This document shows positions 42,707 to 51,146 of a DNA stretch of 64,000 bases, in pieces. Source of the stretch: Nocardioides oceani. Lineage in GTDB: Bacteria > Actinomycetota > Actinomycetes > Propionibacteriales > Nocardioidaceae. The stretch is from positions 49,876 to 113,875 of the forward strand of contig NZ_JAUHJQ010000009.1 of the NCBI RefSeq assembly GCF_030412965.1. The letters run 5' to 3'. The notes beneath the pieces were generated by a model. The model was not told the DNA's origin and searched no databases. It saw only the letters and a list, made by a program, of their open reading frames with translations. Position numbers and translations under genes: made by a program. Position 1 is the stretch's first letter, and each line of letters opens with the position of its first letter.

Positions 42707-42934
42707 TCACCCCTCGCGGTGCTCCGCGACCTGGCGCAGCCGGTGCTCCAGCGGGCCGACCAGGGACTGCTCGAGCTCGGCGACGATCGCGGTCAGCGGC
42801 ACCTCGAGCGCGGCGTTCTCGGCGACCGCATCAGCCAGCTCCTCGACCTGCCGCTCCAGCGCGAGCACCTCCTCGACACCGGTGCCCGCGGCGACGCGGC
42901 GCAGCACGCCGGAGGAGCGGGGCAGCCGCCTCAC
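42707..42934 (-). CDS. 75-residue coiled-coil protein coupled to a sulfotransferase
   Basis: GTG at 42934 overlaps the sulfotransferase stop (GTGA). The product has a basic start (RRLPRSSGVLRRVA) and then a heptad-like stretch, LALERQVEELADAVAENAAL and LTAIVAELEQSLVGPLEHRL. It resembles the C-terminal coiled coil of the sulfotransferase encoded just upstream. It may be an assembly partner. No family name is certain; DUF6752-like is possible. Confidence 0.65.
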   Translation of the reverse strand: MRRLPRSSGVLRRVAAGTGVEEVLALERQVEELADAVAENAALEVPLTAIVAELEQSLVGPLEHRLRQVAEHREG

Positions 42935-44238
42935 AGGGACTGCCCGCGGTAGGTGTTGAGGGCCTTGGCGGTGACCCGTCCGTCGGTGGAGCGCGGCGGC
43001 AGGAGCAGCTCGGTGACGACGTCGGACAGCTCGGCCACGCGCAGCTGCAGCTCGCGGCTGCGGGCCACCTCGGCCTCCAGCTCGGCCACGCGGGCGCGGA
43101 GGTCCTCGGCGCGGCTCTCGACCCGCGGTGCCGTGATCCGGCGGACGACGCCCTTGCCGAGCGCGACGACCTTCGGCTCGTCGGGGTTGCGGGCCAACGT
43201 CGTGCGGGCCGCGTCGCGCTCGCGGGTGCGCTCGCGGACGAGCACCAGCAGCCGGACGATCGTCTCGACCGCCACCTCGAGCAGCTCGGACTCGGTGGCC
43301 TCGCCGGGGGTCCGCGCCTCCGGCCGGGTGGCGCGCAGGTCCGCGAGGTCCCCGCGGACGTCGTAGCCCGCCTCGGCGATCGCGGCGATCGCGGCGTCGG
43401 CGCGGCCGGTGGCGTCGGCGTACTGCTTGTCGGTCAGGCCGATCGGCTCGCGGCCGAGCGTGGCGAGGATGCCGTGGGCGAGGGTGTCGCGCAGCCAGAG
43501 CGCCTGCTCGCGGTTGCCGGTGATGGGCTCGCGGACCTTCTCGTTGACCCGGCGCAGCAGCTCGGCCGCGACCAGGCCCATGGACTCGTTGGCGCGCTCG
43601 ACGTCGAGGCGGAGGCCCGGCGGGTCGATCGAGCAGGCCGCGGCGAAGCGGCGCCACAGCTCGTGCTCGTCGCCGGGGGTGACCGGGACCGTGACGACGT
43701 GGACCCGCTCCGGCGGCAGCTCCGCACCCCAGCGGGCGGCGACGCCGGCGGGGTCCATCGTCCGCCAGCCCCACTCAGCGCGGACTCCGGCCGACTCGGG
43801 CCGTGGCCGCCACTTCTCCAGCGGCGTGGTGAGCGCGAACTTCAGTCGCTCCTGCCACGCCGAGGGCACCGCGCGGCCGAGGTCGCGGGCGGTGATGACG
43901 ACGTGCACCTCGATGCCGTCGAGGTCGCGCAGGACCCGCGCGACCTGGTCGGCCGAGGCCCCCGCGAACAGCTCGTAGGACAAGATCGCGACCGGGCCGC
44001 GCCAGCCGCGAACCTGGGCGACCAGCCGGTCCCAGGCGGTCGACGCACGGGCCGGCAGCGAGTCCAGCCGGGGGTCCTCGCGCACGACCATCGCGGCATG
44101 GATGCGGTCGACGTGGGTCTCCCCCACGACCAGCACGCCGGCGTCGGCCAGCGGGCCGCGGTTGGCCTCCAGGATCCGCTGCAGGTACGTCGTGCCCGAC
44201 TTCGGCGCTCCGACGTGCAGGTAGACGCGCTCGGTCAC
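42931..44238 (-). CDS. Sulfotransferase with C-terminal coiled coil (second of three)
   Basis: About 435 residues. VYLHVGAPKSGTTYLQRILE is the PAPS loop, and VHVVITARDLGRAVPSAWQE the 3'-phosphate site. After about residue 300 comes an extra region, ending in a coiled coil (LRARVAELEAEVARSRELQL) and VVTELLLPPRS. The GTG at 44238 overlaps the stop of the LicD-methyltransferase gene, so they are coupled. It probably sulfates a surface glycan or lipid. Confidence 0.82.
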   Translation of the reverse strand: MTERVYLHVGAPKSGTTYLQRILEANRGPLADAGVLVVGETHVDRIHAAMVVREDPRLDSLPARASTAWDRLVAQVRGWRGPVAILSYELFAGASADQVARVLRDLDGIEVHVVITARDLGRAVPSAWQERLKFALTTPLEKWRPRPESAGVRAEWGWRTMDPAGVAARWGAELPPERVHVVTVPVTPGDEHELWRRFAAACSIDPPGLRLDVERANESMGLVAAELLRRVNEKVREPITGNREQALWLRDTLAHGILATLGREPIGLTDKQYADATGRADAAIAAIAEAGYDVRGDLADLRATRPEARTPGEATESELLEVAVETIVRLLVLVRERTRERDAARTTLARNPDEPKVVALGKGVVRRITAPRVESRAEDLRARVAELEAEVARSRELQLRVAELSDVVTELLLPPRSTDGRVTAKALNTYRGQSL

Positions 44239-45827
44239 TGGTCCTCCCTCGTGGGCCACTCGACGATCATCCTCCAGCGGGCCGGCGCGCCCCCGGACAC
44301 CGCGGCCGCGGCGTCCAGGAACCCCTCCCTATGCACGACCCGACCACCGGCCCGCACCGCCCGTCCCTCTAGCACGCGCGGGTCGACCGGGTGCAGGCGA
44401 CCGCCGCCGCGCTCGGCGCGCTGCTCGGCCGCATCCGCCCGCGAGAGCGCCTGCCCCTCGAGGTAGGCCGAGCCGCCGGCGCGCAGGGTCATCGAGGCGA
44501 AGCGCCAGAAGTTGTCGAGACCGTCGGGCTCGAGCGTCTCGAGGAGGTCCCGGGCGTAGAGCACCTGCCGGGCCCGGTCGCGCGCGACGAGCGCGCCGCG
44601 GGTGAGCACGTCGCGCAGGTCGTAGAGGTTCAGGTGGTCGAAGTCGGCGGGCAGGTCGTCGCGCCGGGCGCGACGGGCCGGCGCGCGCAGGCTCTGCCGG
44701 GCGTAGTCGAGGGCGAGCACGCGGATGCCGCGCCCCGCGAGGTGCAGCGCGTCCTGGCCGTTGCCGGCGCCGAGCTCGACGACCCGGACGTCGGCGAGGT
44801 CGCCGCCGTCGGGCACCGTCGCGGCCAGCCGGTCCGCCACCCAGCCCGCGGCCTCGGAGGGACCCTGGTCGTCCTCCTGGGCGAGGTCGGCGAGGTAGCG
44901 CTCCCAGTCGCGGCGCTGGCGCATGAGGGAGGAGAACCAGCCGTCGAAGCGGTCGGTGACCTCGGGGCCCGGCTCGTGGCGGAACGACGGGTCGGGGACG
45001 CGCCACCCGGCGCCGTACGACACCGTCAGCATGGTGTCGGGGTCGGCCGGGGCGGGAAGCATCCGGCCCTCGAAGGACAGCTCGCCCAGCGGCAGGATCG
45101 CGCTGCGCGGGACCTCCTGGCGCACGGTCGCGGTCTCGTGGAGCAGGTCGCCGACGTAGAAGCAGGTGTAGAGGTCGATGCTCGACATGCCGCCGTCGGG
45201 CGAGGTGAAGACGACGGTGATGAACGCGGCGGACTTGTTGAGCACGCGCATGCCGTGGCGGCGCAGCGCGCGGGCGATGTCCCACAGCTCGACGGCCATC
45301 TCCGCGGGGGTGGCCTTCTCGGAGAGGTAGGCGAGGTCGACGTCGGAGTCGTGGCCGATGACCGCGCCCTCGCGGGCGGCCCCGAGCAGCGTCCCGAAGG
45401 CGATCCAGCCCTGGACGCCGCACTCGGCCTCCATGACGTCGAGGATCCGCTCGGTCATCTCGACCATCTGCTCGACGACCCGGCCGTCGCGGCCGGAGAA
45501 GGGGCGTTGCAGCAGGCCCCACTTGTCGATCATGACGGGGATGCCGTCCTTGTCGACGAAGCGGACCCGGCCCTCGCCACTGCCGAAGGCGACCTCGCCG
45601 GCGTACACCTCGACACCGCCGGAGACCACCCGCACCTGCGAGACGCCGTCGAGCCAGCGGGTCATCCGCTTGGGCCACGGCACGAACGGCGAGCCGGGCT
45701 CGGCGGTGAACGACCAGGCGTGGTGGCCGTCGAAGAGCACGTCGCCGGAGCCCTCGAACCCGTCGGGAAGGTGCAGCCCCGCGTCGTCGACGCGCGGGCG
45801 CCCGCCCGTCCCCGCGTCGTCCACCAC
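44235..45827 (-). CDS. LicD-like nucleotidyltransferase fused to a SAM methyltransferase
   Basis: A 530-residue bifunctional-looking protein. An N-terminal domain of about 90 residues (LHLPDGFEGSGDVLFDGHHA) is of unknown type. The LicD/fukutin-type nucleotidyltransferase part has AFGTLLGAAREGAVIGHDSD followed by VDLAYL. The C-terminal part is a class I methyltransferase (DVRVVELGAGNGQDALHLAG, then VLALDYARQSL). LicD proteins add phosphocholine or similar groups to surface polymers. The GTG at 45827 is the first start after the preceding gene's stop, 11 bp away; longer frames overlap that gene. Confidence 0.75.
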   Translation of the reverse strand: MVDDAGTGGRPRVDDAGLHLPDGFEGSGDVLFDGHHAWSFTAEPGSPFVPWPKRMTRWLDGVSQVRVVSGGVEVYAGEVAFGSGEGRVRFVDKDGIPVMIDKWGLLQRPFSGRDGRVVEQMVEMTERILDVMEAECGVQGWIAFGTLLGAAREGAVIGHDSDVDLAYLSEKATPAEMAVELWDIARALRRHGMRVLNKSAAFITVVFTSPDGGMSSIDLYTCFYVGDLLHETATVRQEVPRSAILPLGELSFEGRMLPAPADPDTMLTVSYGAGWRVPDPSFRHEPGPEVTDRFDGWFSSLMRQRRDWERYLADLAQEDDQGPSEAAGWVADRLAATVPDGGDLADVRVVELGAGNGQDALHLAGRGIRVLALDYARQSLRAPARRARRDDLPADFDHLNLYDLRDVLTRGALVARDRARQVLYARDLLETLEPDGLDNFWRFASMTLRAGGSAYLEGQALSRADAAEQRAERGGGRLHPVDPRVLEGRAVRAGGRVVHREGFLDAAAAVSGGAPARWRMIVEWPTREDQ

Positions 45828-45838
45828 GAGGGGTGAGG

Positions 45839-46891
45839 CTACGGCACGGTGACCTGGGTGGTGATGACCGCGTGGTCGGTGATCCGCCGCACCGCGGGGC
45901 CGGTGTCCATGCGGAACCCGGAGAAGCCGACGTCGGGCGTGCCGAAGATCCAGTCGACGCGCATCGGGCGCGGCGGGCGGCACGCGCCGGCGTTGGACCC
46001 GCCGTTCGCGGCGACCAGCCCGGCCTGCCCGGTGAAGCGGCAGAACGCGTCCTCGTGCTCGTTGAAGTCGCCGATGATGAAGACCGGGATGCCGTCCTTC
46101 TTCAGCGTGTTGACCGCCGCGACCTCGATCTCCTCGGCCTTGTCCCGCTCGTCCTCGCGTCCCTGCCGGTCCTTCGGCGAGTTGTGGATGTTGAGCACGT
46201 AGACCTCGCGCTGGGACTCCAGGTGCTGCAGCCGCACGACCGGCTGGGGACGGGTGCCGCCCATGAACGGCACCGTGATGGAGTCCTGGTACGTCGCCGT
46301 CCACACCGCCGTGTCCCACATCAGCGACTGCGGCACGCCCTTGCCGCCGAGCGCCGTGCCGGGCCAGAAGGCGAACCGCCCGCCCGTCGCGCGGGTCAGC
46401 GCGGTGAGCTGGTCGGCCTGGAGCTCCTGGAGCCCGACGATGCTCGAGCCGTACGACGCGACCAGGCCGGCCGCCCACTCGGTGCGGACGCGTCCGGGTG
46501 CGTACTCCGCGGCGGCCCCGCCCGGCGCGGTGTGCTGGCTGCCGAGGATGTTGAAGGTGGTGAGCGTGAACGAGTAGGGCTGCTCGGCCACGAGGTCCTG
46601 CACCTTGTTCCGCAGCTTGCCGGCGCCCGTCGGCACCGCCTGCGGGGCGATCTCGCCGCGGTCGATGAGGGCCGCGTCGGCGATCTCCTGGGGGCTCATG
46701 TCCGCCAGCTCGGCCGCGGTGGTGCGGCTCGGCGAGGCCGAGGGCGCGGGGGCCGCGGGCGCGGGGCCGTCCCCGCCGCGCGGGACCAGGTTGGCGGCCA
46801 CCACGACGAGCACGATCGCCGCGACCGCTCCGACGGTGGCCAGCGCGGCGCGCCGCTCGCTGCCGCGCTCCTGCTCGAGAGGTCCGCTCAC
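45839..46891 (-). CDS. Membrane-anchored endonuclease/exonuclease/phosphatase family protein
   Basis: A 350-residue protein. An N-terminal membrane segment (ALATVGAVAAIVLVVVAANL) is followed by a Pro/Ala/Ser linker and an EEP domain: FTLTTFNILGSQH, IVGLQELQADQ, VYVLNIHNSPKD, FIIGDFNEHEDAF, RVDWIFGTP and ITDHAVI. EEP enzymes cleave phosphodiesters in nucleic acids, sphingomyelin or inositol lipids. Being outside the membrane it could cleave a surface phospholipid or polymer. GTG at 46891 overlaps the stop of the RCC1-like gene (GTGA). Confidence 0.82.
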   Translation of the reverse strand: MSGPLEQERGSERRAALATVGAVAAIVLVVVAANLVPRGGDGPAPAAPAPSASPSRTTAAELADMSPQEIADAALIDRGEIAPQAVPTGAGKLRNKVQDLVAEQPYSFTLTTFNILGSQHTAPGGAAAEYAPGRVRTEWAAGLVASYGSSIVGLQELQADQLTALTRATGGRFAFWPGTALGGKGVPQSLMWDTAVWTATYQDSITVPFMGGTRPQPVVRLQHLESQREVYVLNIHNSPKDRQGREDERDKAEEIEVAAVNTLKKDGIPVFIIGDFNEHEDAFCRFTGQAGLVAANGGSNAGACRPPRPMRVDWIFGTPDVGFSGFRMDTGPAVRRITDHAVITTQVTVP

Positions 46892-49080
46892 GAGACTCCC
46901 TCCGGCAGCGGTTGGTCGGTCGTGGAGCCGTCGCCGACCTGGCCCAGCTCGTTGTTGCCCCAGCATGCGGTGCCACCGGTGTCGACGCCGCCGCACGCGT
47001 GGAACCAGCCCGCGTCGAGGGAGAGCCAGCGCTGCTCGCCGACGACGAGGGTCGGCACCGTCCGGGTGCTCCGGGAGCCGTCGCCCACCTGGCCGTAGCG
47101 GCCGCTCCCCCAGCACCAGGCGCTGCCGGTGTTGTCGACGCCGCACGTGGTGGCGTCGCCGGTGGTGATGCTAGTCCAGATGCGGTCCCCCGCGACGGGT
47201 TCCGGCGCGGGCCGCAGGATGCGGGTGCCGTCGCCCAGCTGGCCGCGGTCGTTGAGCCCCCAGCACAGCGCGGCGCCCTCGACCGTCGTGCCGCAGGCGT
47301 GGGCCCAGCCCGCGTCGAGCCCCGTCCACGACGTCCCTGTCGCGAGCTGGGTCGGCACCGGCTGCGGCTCGCCGACCGGGGCGCCGAGCTGGCCGAAGGT
47401 GTTCTGGCCCCAGCACCACGCCGTGCCGCCCGTGCGGGTCGCGCAGGTGAACCAGCCGCCGGTGGCGACGCTCGACCAGTCGCTCGCGGTGCCGACCCGC
47501 GTGGGCCGCCCGCGCATCGTGAAGGTGCCGTCTCCCAGCTGCCCGCGCAGGTTGGACCCCCAGCACCAGAGGCTGCCGTTGGCGCGCGTGCCGCAGGTGT
47601 GGAACCAGCCGGCGCTCACCGAGGTCCAGCTGGAGCTGGTGCCGACCTGCACCGGGGTGGGCCGCGCCGGTCCCCGCCCGATCCCGAGCTGGCCGTGGTT
47701 GTCCAGGCCCCAGCACCACAGCGTGCCGTCGGCGCGGACGCCGCACGTCGTCGCGCCGCTCGTGCTGATCGACGTCCACGTCTCCCCGCCGACCACCTCG
47801 ACCGGCAGCGTCCGCGTGGTGGTGGAGCCGTCGCCGACCTGGCCGAAGTTGTTGCGCCCCCAGCACCACGCGCTGCCGCTCTCGCGGACCTCGCAGGAGG
47901 TCTGGCCACCCGCGCTCACCGCGGCCGGGCCGGCCGGCACGGTCACCACCACGACCCCCGTCGCGCCGGCCGTCGCGGGACGCGTGCCGCGGACGACGTA
48001 CGAGACGTTCCAGGTGCCGGGCCCGGTCGGCGTGCCGGAGAGCAGGCCCGCGGCGTCGAGGGTCAGGCCGGGCGGCAGGTTGCGCGCGTCCTCCCAGACG
48101 ACGCCGCCCGCGGCCGAGGTCGAGGCGGCCAGCTGGAGCGAGAACGGTCGCCCGATCGGCGCGGTGGCCACCTGCACCTCGGGGCGCGGCACCGGCCGCA
48201 GCCGCGCCCTCGCGAGGAGCCCGCCGGCCACCTCCCGGAGGGCGGCGGCGCCGGGGCCGTAGGCGTAGGAGCGGTTCTTCTGCAGCGCCTTGGTCGCGCG
48301 GATGTCCTGCGGGTCGCAGACCAGGTCGCCGGCCGTGCACACGCTCCAGGCGGCGTACGTCGGGGTGCGGGCGGGGACGTCGGCGACCGTGCCGAGCCGG
48401 CGGGCCGCGATGCCGCTGCGGGCTGCCGCGGCCGCGGGGGCGCCGACGCGGATCGCGCGGGTCCGCACGTGGCGGTCGGGGTCGGCCACGAGCGCGGCGC
48501 CGACGACGTCGAGCAGCCCCTCGGGCCGGCCGGCCAGCGCCGTGAGGGCCCGGTGGACGACGGCCGCGCCCTGGGCGTGCCCGACGAGGACCAGCTGCTG
48601 GTCGGGACAGGCGAACGCGTGCCGGTCGACCAGCGCCAGCAGCCGCTGCGTGGCCGCGGGCACCGGGCGCATCCAGGTCCGCGCGCGGGCGACGGTGACG
48701 TCCCGGAACGCCGTGCGGGTGTCCGTCCGGCGTCCCAGCAGGGCGGTCGTCGGACGCGAGGCCATCGGCACGCGCACCTGCTCGACGGTCCGGTCGGCGC
48801 TCAGCGCCTGCCGGGTGAGCGCGCGGGCGAGGACGCCGACGGTCCGGCCGTACGTCGTCCCGCCGCTCGGGGCCTCGCCGGCGCCGTCGACGCCGAGGAG
48901 CAGCAGGTCGGCGCACTCGTCGACCGTCGCTGCCGTGCCCGCGCCGAGCGCCGCGCGGTCCGGCGCCTCGCCCGGACCGGGCTGCGAGCCGGTGTGCAGG
49001 AACGCCGCGACCACCGCCACCGACACGAGGGTGGCGGCGATCAGCAGGAGGGCCTGCCCGCCCCGGCGTCGCACGGGCAC
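46888..49080 (-). CDS. Secreted pseudo-cutinase with putative Ig and RCC1 beta-propeller domains
   Basis: A 730-residue exported protein. The N-terminal hydrophobic segment (10-27) is a signal or anchor. Residues about 50-290 have a cutinase-like alpha/beta-hydrolase fold with ADLLLLGVDGAG and VCTAGDLVCDPQDI, but the nucleophile elbow reads GHAQG (Ala169) where cutinases have GYSQG. A putative Ig-like domain follows (LPPGLTLDAAGLLSGTPTGP), then six or seven RCC1 repeats with the motif WCWGxNxxGQxGDG. It starts the five-gene operon. It may bind a ligand or polymer rather than cleave it. Confidence 0.8.
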   Translation of the reverse strand: MPVRRRGGQALLLIAATLVSVAVVAAFLHTGSQPGPGEAPDRAALGAGTAATVDECADLLLLGVDGAGEAPSGGTTYGRTVGVLARALTRQALSADRTVEQVRVPMASRPTTALLGRRTDTRTAFRDVTVARARTWMRPVPAATQRLLALVDRHAFACPDQQLVLVGHAQGAAVVHRALTALAGRPEGLLDVVGAALVADPDRHVRTRAIRVGAPAAAAARSGIAARRLGTVADVPARTPTYAAWSVCTAGDLVCDPQDIRATKALQKNRSYAYGPGAAALREVAGGLLARARLRPVPRPEVQVATAPIGRPFSLQLAASTSAAGGVVWEDARNLPPGLTLDAAGLLSGTPTGPGTWNVSYVVRGTRPATAGATGVVVVTVPAGPAAVSAGGQTSCEVRESGSAWCWGRNNFGQVGDGSTTTRTLPVEVVGGETWTSISTSGATTCGVRADGTLWCWGLDNHGQLGIGRGPARPTPVQVGTSSSWTSVSAGWFHTCGTRANGSLWCWGSNLRGQLGDGTFTMRGRPTRVGTASDWSSVATGGWFTCATRTGGTAWCWGQNTFGQLGAPVGEPQPVPTQLATGTSWTGLDAGWAHACGTTVEGAALCWGLNDRGQLGDGTRILRPAPEPVAGDRIWTSITTGDATTCGVDNTGSAWCWGSGRYGQVGDGSRSTRTVPTLVVGEQRWLSLDAGWFHACGGVDTGGTACWGNNELGQVGDGSTTDQPLPEGVS

Positions 49081-49139
49081 ACGTTAGGTGCCCCGCCGGT
49101 CCGTCCGGCGCTGCCGCGCTGGGCGGCTCCCCACCAACG

Positions 49140-49220
49140 CCGAGTCGGGACCTGCGACCGCGGGATCGGGACCTGTGCCGGCCCGACCTGACGACTCGAT
49201 CGTCACCGGTCCCGACTCGG
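49140..49220. repeat. Long inverted repeat after the PLD-like gene
   Basis: CCGAGTCGGGACC at 49140-49152 and its exact complement at 49208-49220 flank a 55-bp spacer; TCGGGACCTG occurs again inside it, near 49166. It lies just past the PLD-like gene stop and may be its terminator or a repeat element. Confidence 0.5.
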
Positions 49221-49223
49221 GCG

Positions 49224-50636
49224 TCAGTTGACCTGGATGCCGGCGTACGGGTTGCCGCCGCGGGCGACGAGCGAGCGGCGGGCGAGGCCGGCCTGGGCCG
49301 ACATCCGCTCCTGGACGCGCGGGTTGCTGCTGTAGCGCGGCGGGTTGGCGTAGAGGTGGTCGACCCAGTCGGCGTAGGTACGGCGCACCCCGGCGTCGAA
49401 GATGCGCATCACGATCTCGTCGCTGGCCAGCGCGACGCTCGTCCAGTTGGCCGAGCCGTTCCAGGTGACCTCGACGTCGGTCGCGCCCTTGTAGCGACCG
49501 CTGACGGCCATGTACTTCATGTGCAGGTACCGGTCGTAGACGCCGTCGAGGTTGAAGTCCTGGGCGATGTGGCGCATCGGGACGGGGCCGCGGCTGGTGT
49601 TGCGCAGGATCTGCAGCACGTTGTTGCCGAAGACGGCGTACACGATCTTGATGTCGCAGCCGCGCTGCCACATCGTCCGCAGGCGCTCGGCGATGGCCTT
49701 GCCGCGCTCGCCGTGCATCGAGGTCTGGGCGATGCGGATCTTCGTCATGCCGTTCGTGCCGGTCCCGCCGGTCGCGCCCGCGCACACGATGTCGTTGAGG
49801 TCGCGCAGCAGCGGGTCGGCCTCGGTGCCCTTGCCGCGGTAGGGGTAGAAGTACGACGTGTACTTGCCGTGCTCGTGGGACTCGTAGGCCTGGTTCACCG
49901 GCCGGTCGCGGCGCATCTGGTCGAAGACGTGCTCGAACTCGCCGTAGATGTTCGTCTTGCCGGTGATCGTGTAGACGTCGTTCCACTGCCCGTGGGCGGC
50001 GAGGTCGGTGGCGTTGTTGGAGCCGTAGATCACGACGTCCCGGGCCTTGCCGGCCTTGCTGAACAGGAAGAACTTGGTGTGGGCGATGCCGCCGCGGTTG
50101 CGGCACGAGCTCACGCACTTGCGCACGTCGCTCTTCATGTCCGCGGAGCGGTTGTACTCCCTGGTCTTGAACGCCGCCTGCATCCGGTTCACGCCGTCGT
50201 TGACGTTGTCCTTGTTGGCGTTGAGCCGGTCCATCACCACGCGGACCGAGACGCCTCGACGGTGGGCCGCGATGAGCGCGTCGACGATGTCGTCGCTGCG
50301 GACGTTCCAGCTCGCGATCCGGATCTTCTCCCGGCCCGGGACGCTCTGGATGGTGCGGATCAGGTGGCCGATGATCCGGCGACGGGCGGCGCGGTCACCG
50401 AGCGGGTTGTTGACCCGGACGCCGGTGGTCGGCGTGTAGCTCAGCGGCGCCGGCTTCGGCTTCCCGAGCACGCGGGCGGCGGCGGGGGCGGCGCTGGAGG
50501 TGGCGCTGGAGGTGGCGCTGGAGGTGGCGCTGGTGGGGGTGTCGGCCGCGGTGGCGGTCGGGGACAGGGCGCCGAGCAGACCCGCGAGCAGCACCAGGCT
50601 GGTCGCGAGCACGGTCGCGGCGGAGAGACGACGCAC
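49224..50636 (-). CDS. Secreted phospholipase D-like (HKD) protein
   Basis: A 470-residue secreted protein. The signal is at 1-30 (LVLLAGLLGALSPTATA), then a low-complexity SATS repeat. It has two HKD modules: HTKFFLFSKAG with GSNNATDLAAHG, and HMKYMAVSGRYKG with NGSANWTS. PLD-fold enzymes hydrolyse phosphodiesters of lipids or nucleic acids. It starts at GTG 50636. It is preceded by the lipoprotein gene and probably has its own promoter. Confidence 0.88.
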   Translation of the reverse strand: MRRLSAATVLATSLVLLAGLLGALSPTATAADTPTSATSSATSSATSSAAPAAARVLGKPKPAPLSYTPTTGVRVNNPLGDRAARRRIIGHLIRTIQSVPGREKIRIASWNVRSDDIVDALIAAHRRGVSVRVVMDRLNANKDNVNDGVNRMQAAFKTREYNRSADMKSDVRKCVSSCRNRGGIAHTKFFLFSKAGKARDVVIYGSNNATDLAAHGQWNDVYTITGKTNIYGEFEHVFDQMRRDRPVNQAYESHEHGKYTSYFYPYRGKGTEADPLLRDLNDIVCAGATGGTGTNGMTKIRIAQTSMHGERGKAIAERLRTMWQRGCDIKIVYAVFGNNVLQILRNTSRGPVPMRHIAQDFNLDGVYDRYLHMKYMAVSGRYKGATDVEVTWNGSANWTSVALASDEIVMRIFDAGVRRTYADWVDHLYANPPRYSSNPRVQERMSAQAGLARRSLVARGGNPYAGIQVN

Positions 50637-50735
50637 GCGGGTTCACACTCCGGGGATCGGTGGCGACGGGCTACGGGTGGTGACGTCGACCGCCCCGCGC
50701 GGGCAGGCTACCCGCCGATCCCCCATCCCGCCGGA

Positions 50736-51146
50736 TCAGCCGCCGCAGGAGCGCAGGGCGTCCCGGTAGGCGCGGTCGCGCCGCAGCGGCCCCTCCGCCT
50801 CGCCGATCCGCCCGCCCGGCACCGACCACCAGCGGTCGTCGAAGGTGATCAGCGGCTTGCCGAACTCGCAGTAGCGCCCGTCGGGCTTCACCAGCCGCCC
50901 GTCCTCGACGCAGCCGCGGTAGCCGCCGGGCATGGTCTCGCCGGTCACCCACACCGAGGCACAGTCCGGGCCCTCGGGCGCCGGCGACGCCGACGGGGTG
51001 GCCGAGGAGTCCGAGGAGGTCGGGGCGGGCGCCTCGCTGCCCGCGGCCGGGTCGGTGGCCGTCGTGCCGCCGTCGTCGCCGCACCCGGCGAGGAGGGCGC
51101 CGGTCAGCACCAGCGGCGCGAGCAGGGCGGTCCTCAGGCGGGTCAT
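50736..51146 (-). CDS. Small lipoprotein of unknown function
   Basis: A 136-residue lipoprotein. The signal MTRLRTALLAPLVLTGALLA ends in GC (lipobox LAGC). A Ser/Thr/Asp-rich linker follows, then a short domain CASVWVTGETMPGGYRGCVE with a KPLITFDDRWWSVPGG stretch and several Cys that may pair. No family recognised. Its start overlaps the stop of the third sulfotransferase (ATGA), so they are coupled. Confidence 0.75.
   Translation of the reverse strand: MTRLRTALLAPLVLTGALLAGCGDDGGTTATDPAAGSEAPAPTSSDSSATPSASPAPEGPDCASVWVTGETMPGGYRGCVEDGRLVKPDGRYCEFGKPLITFDDRWWSVPGGRIGEAEGPLRRDRAYRDALRSCGG

Noticed and set aside
45840..46976. N-terminal extension of the LicD-methyltransferase frame
   Set aside because: It lies over the EEP gene in another frame, lacks family features and is Arg-rich; the protein starts near 45827.
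50500..50545. Short tandem repeat as a CRISPR or VNTR element
   Set aside because: It is in frame inside the PLD-like gene and encodes the SATS linker.
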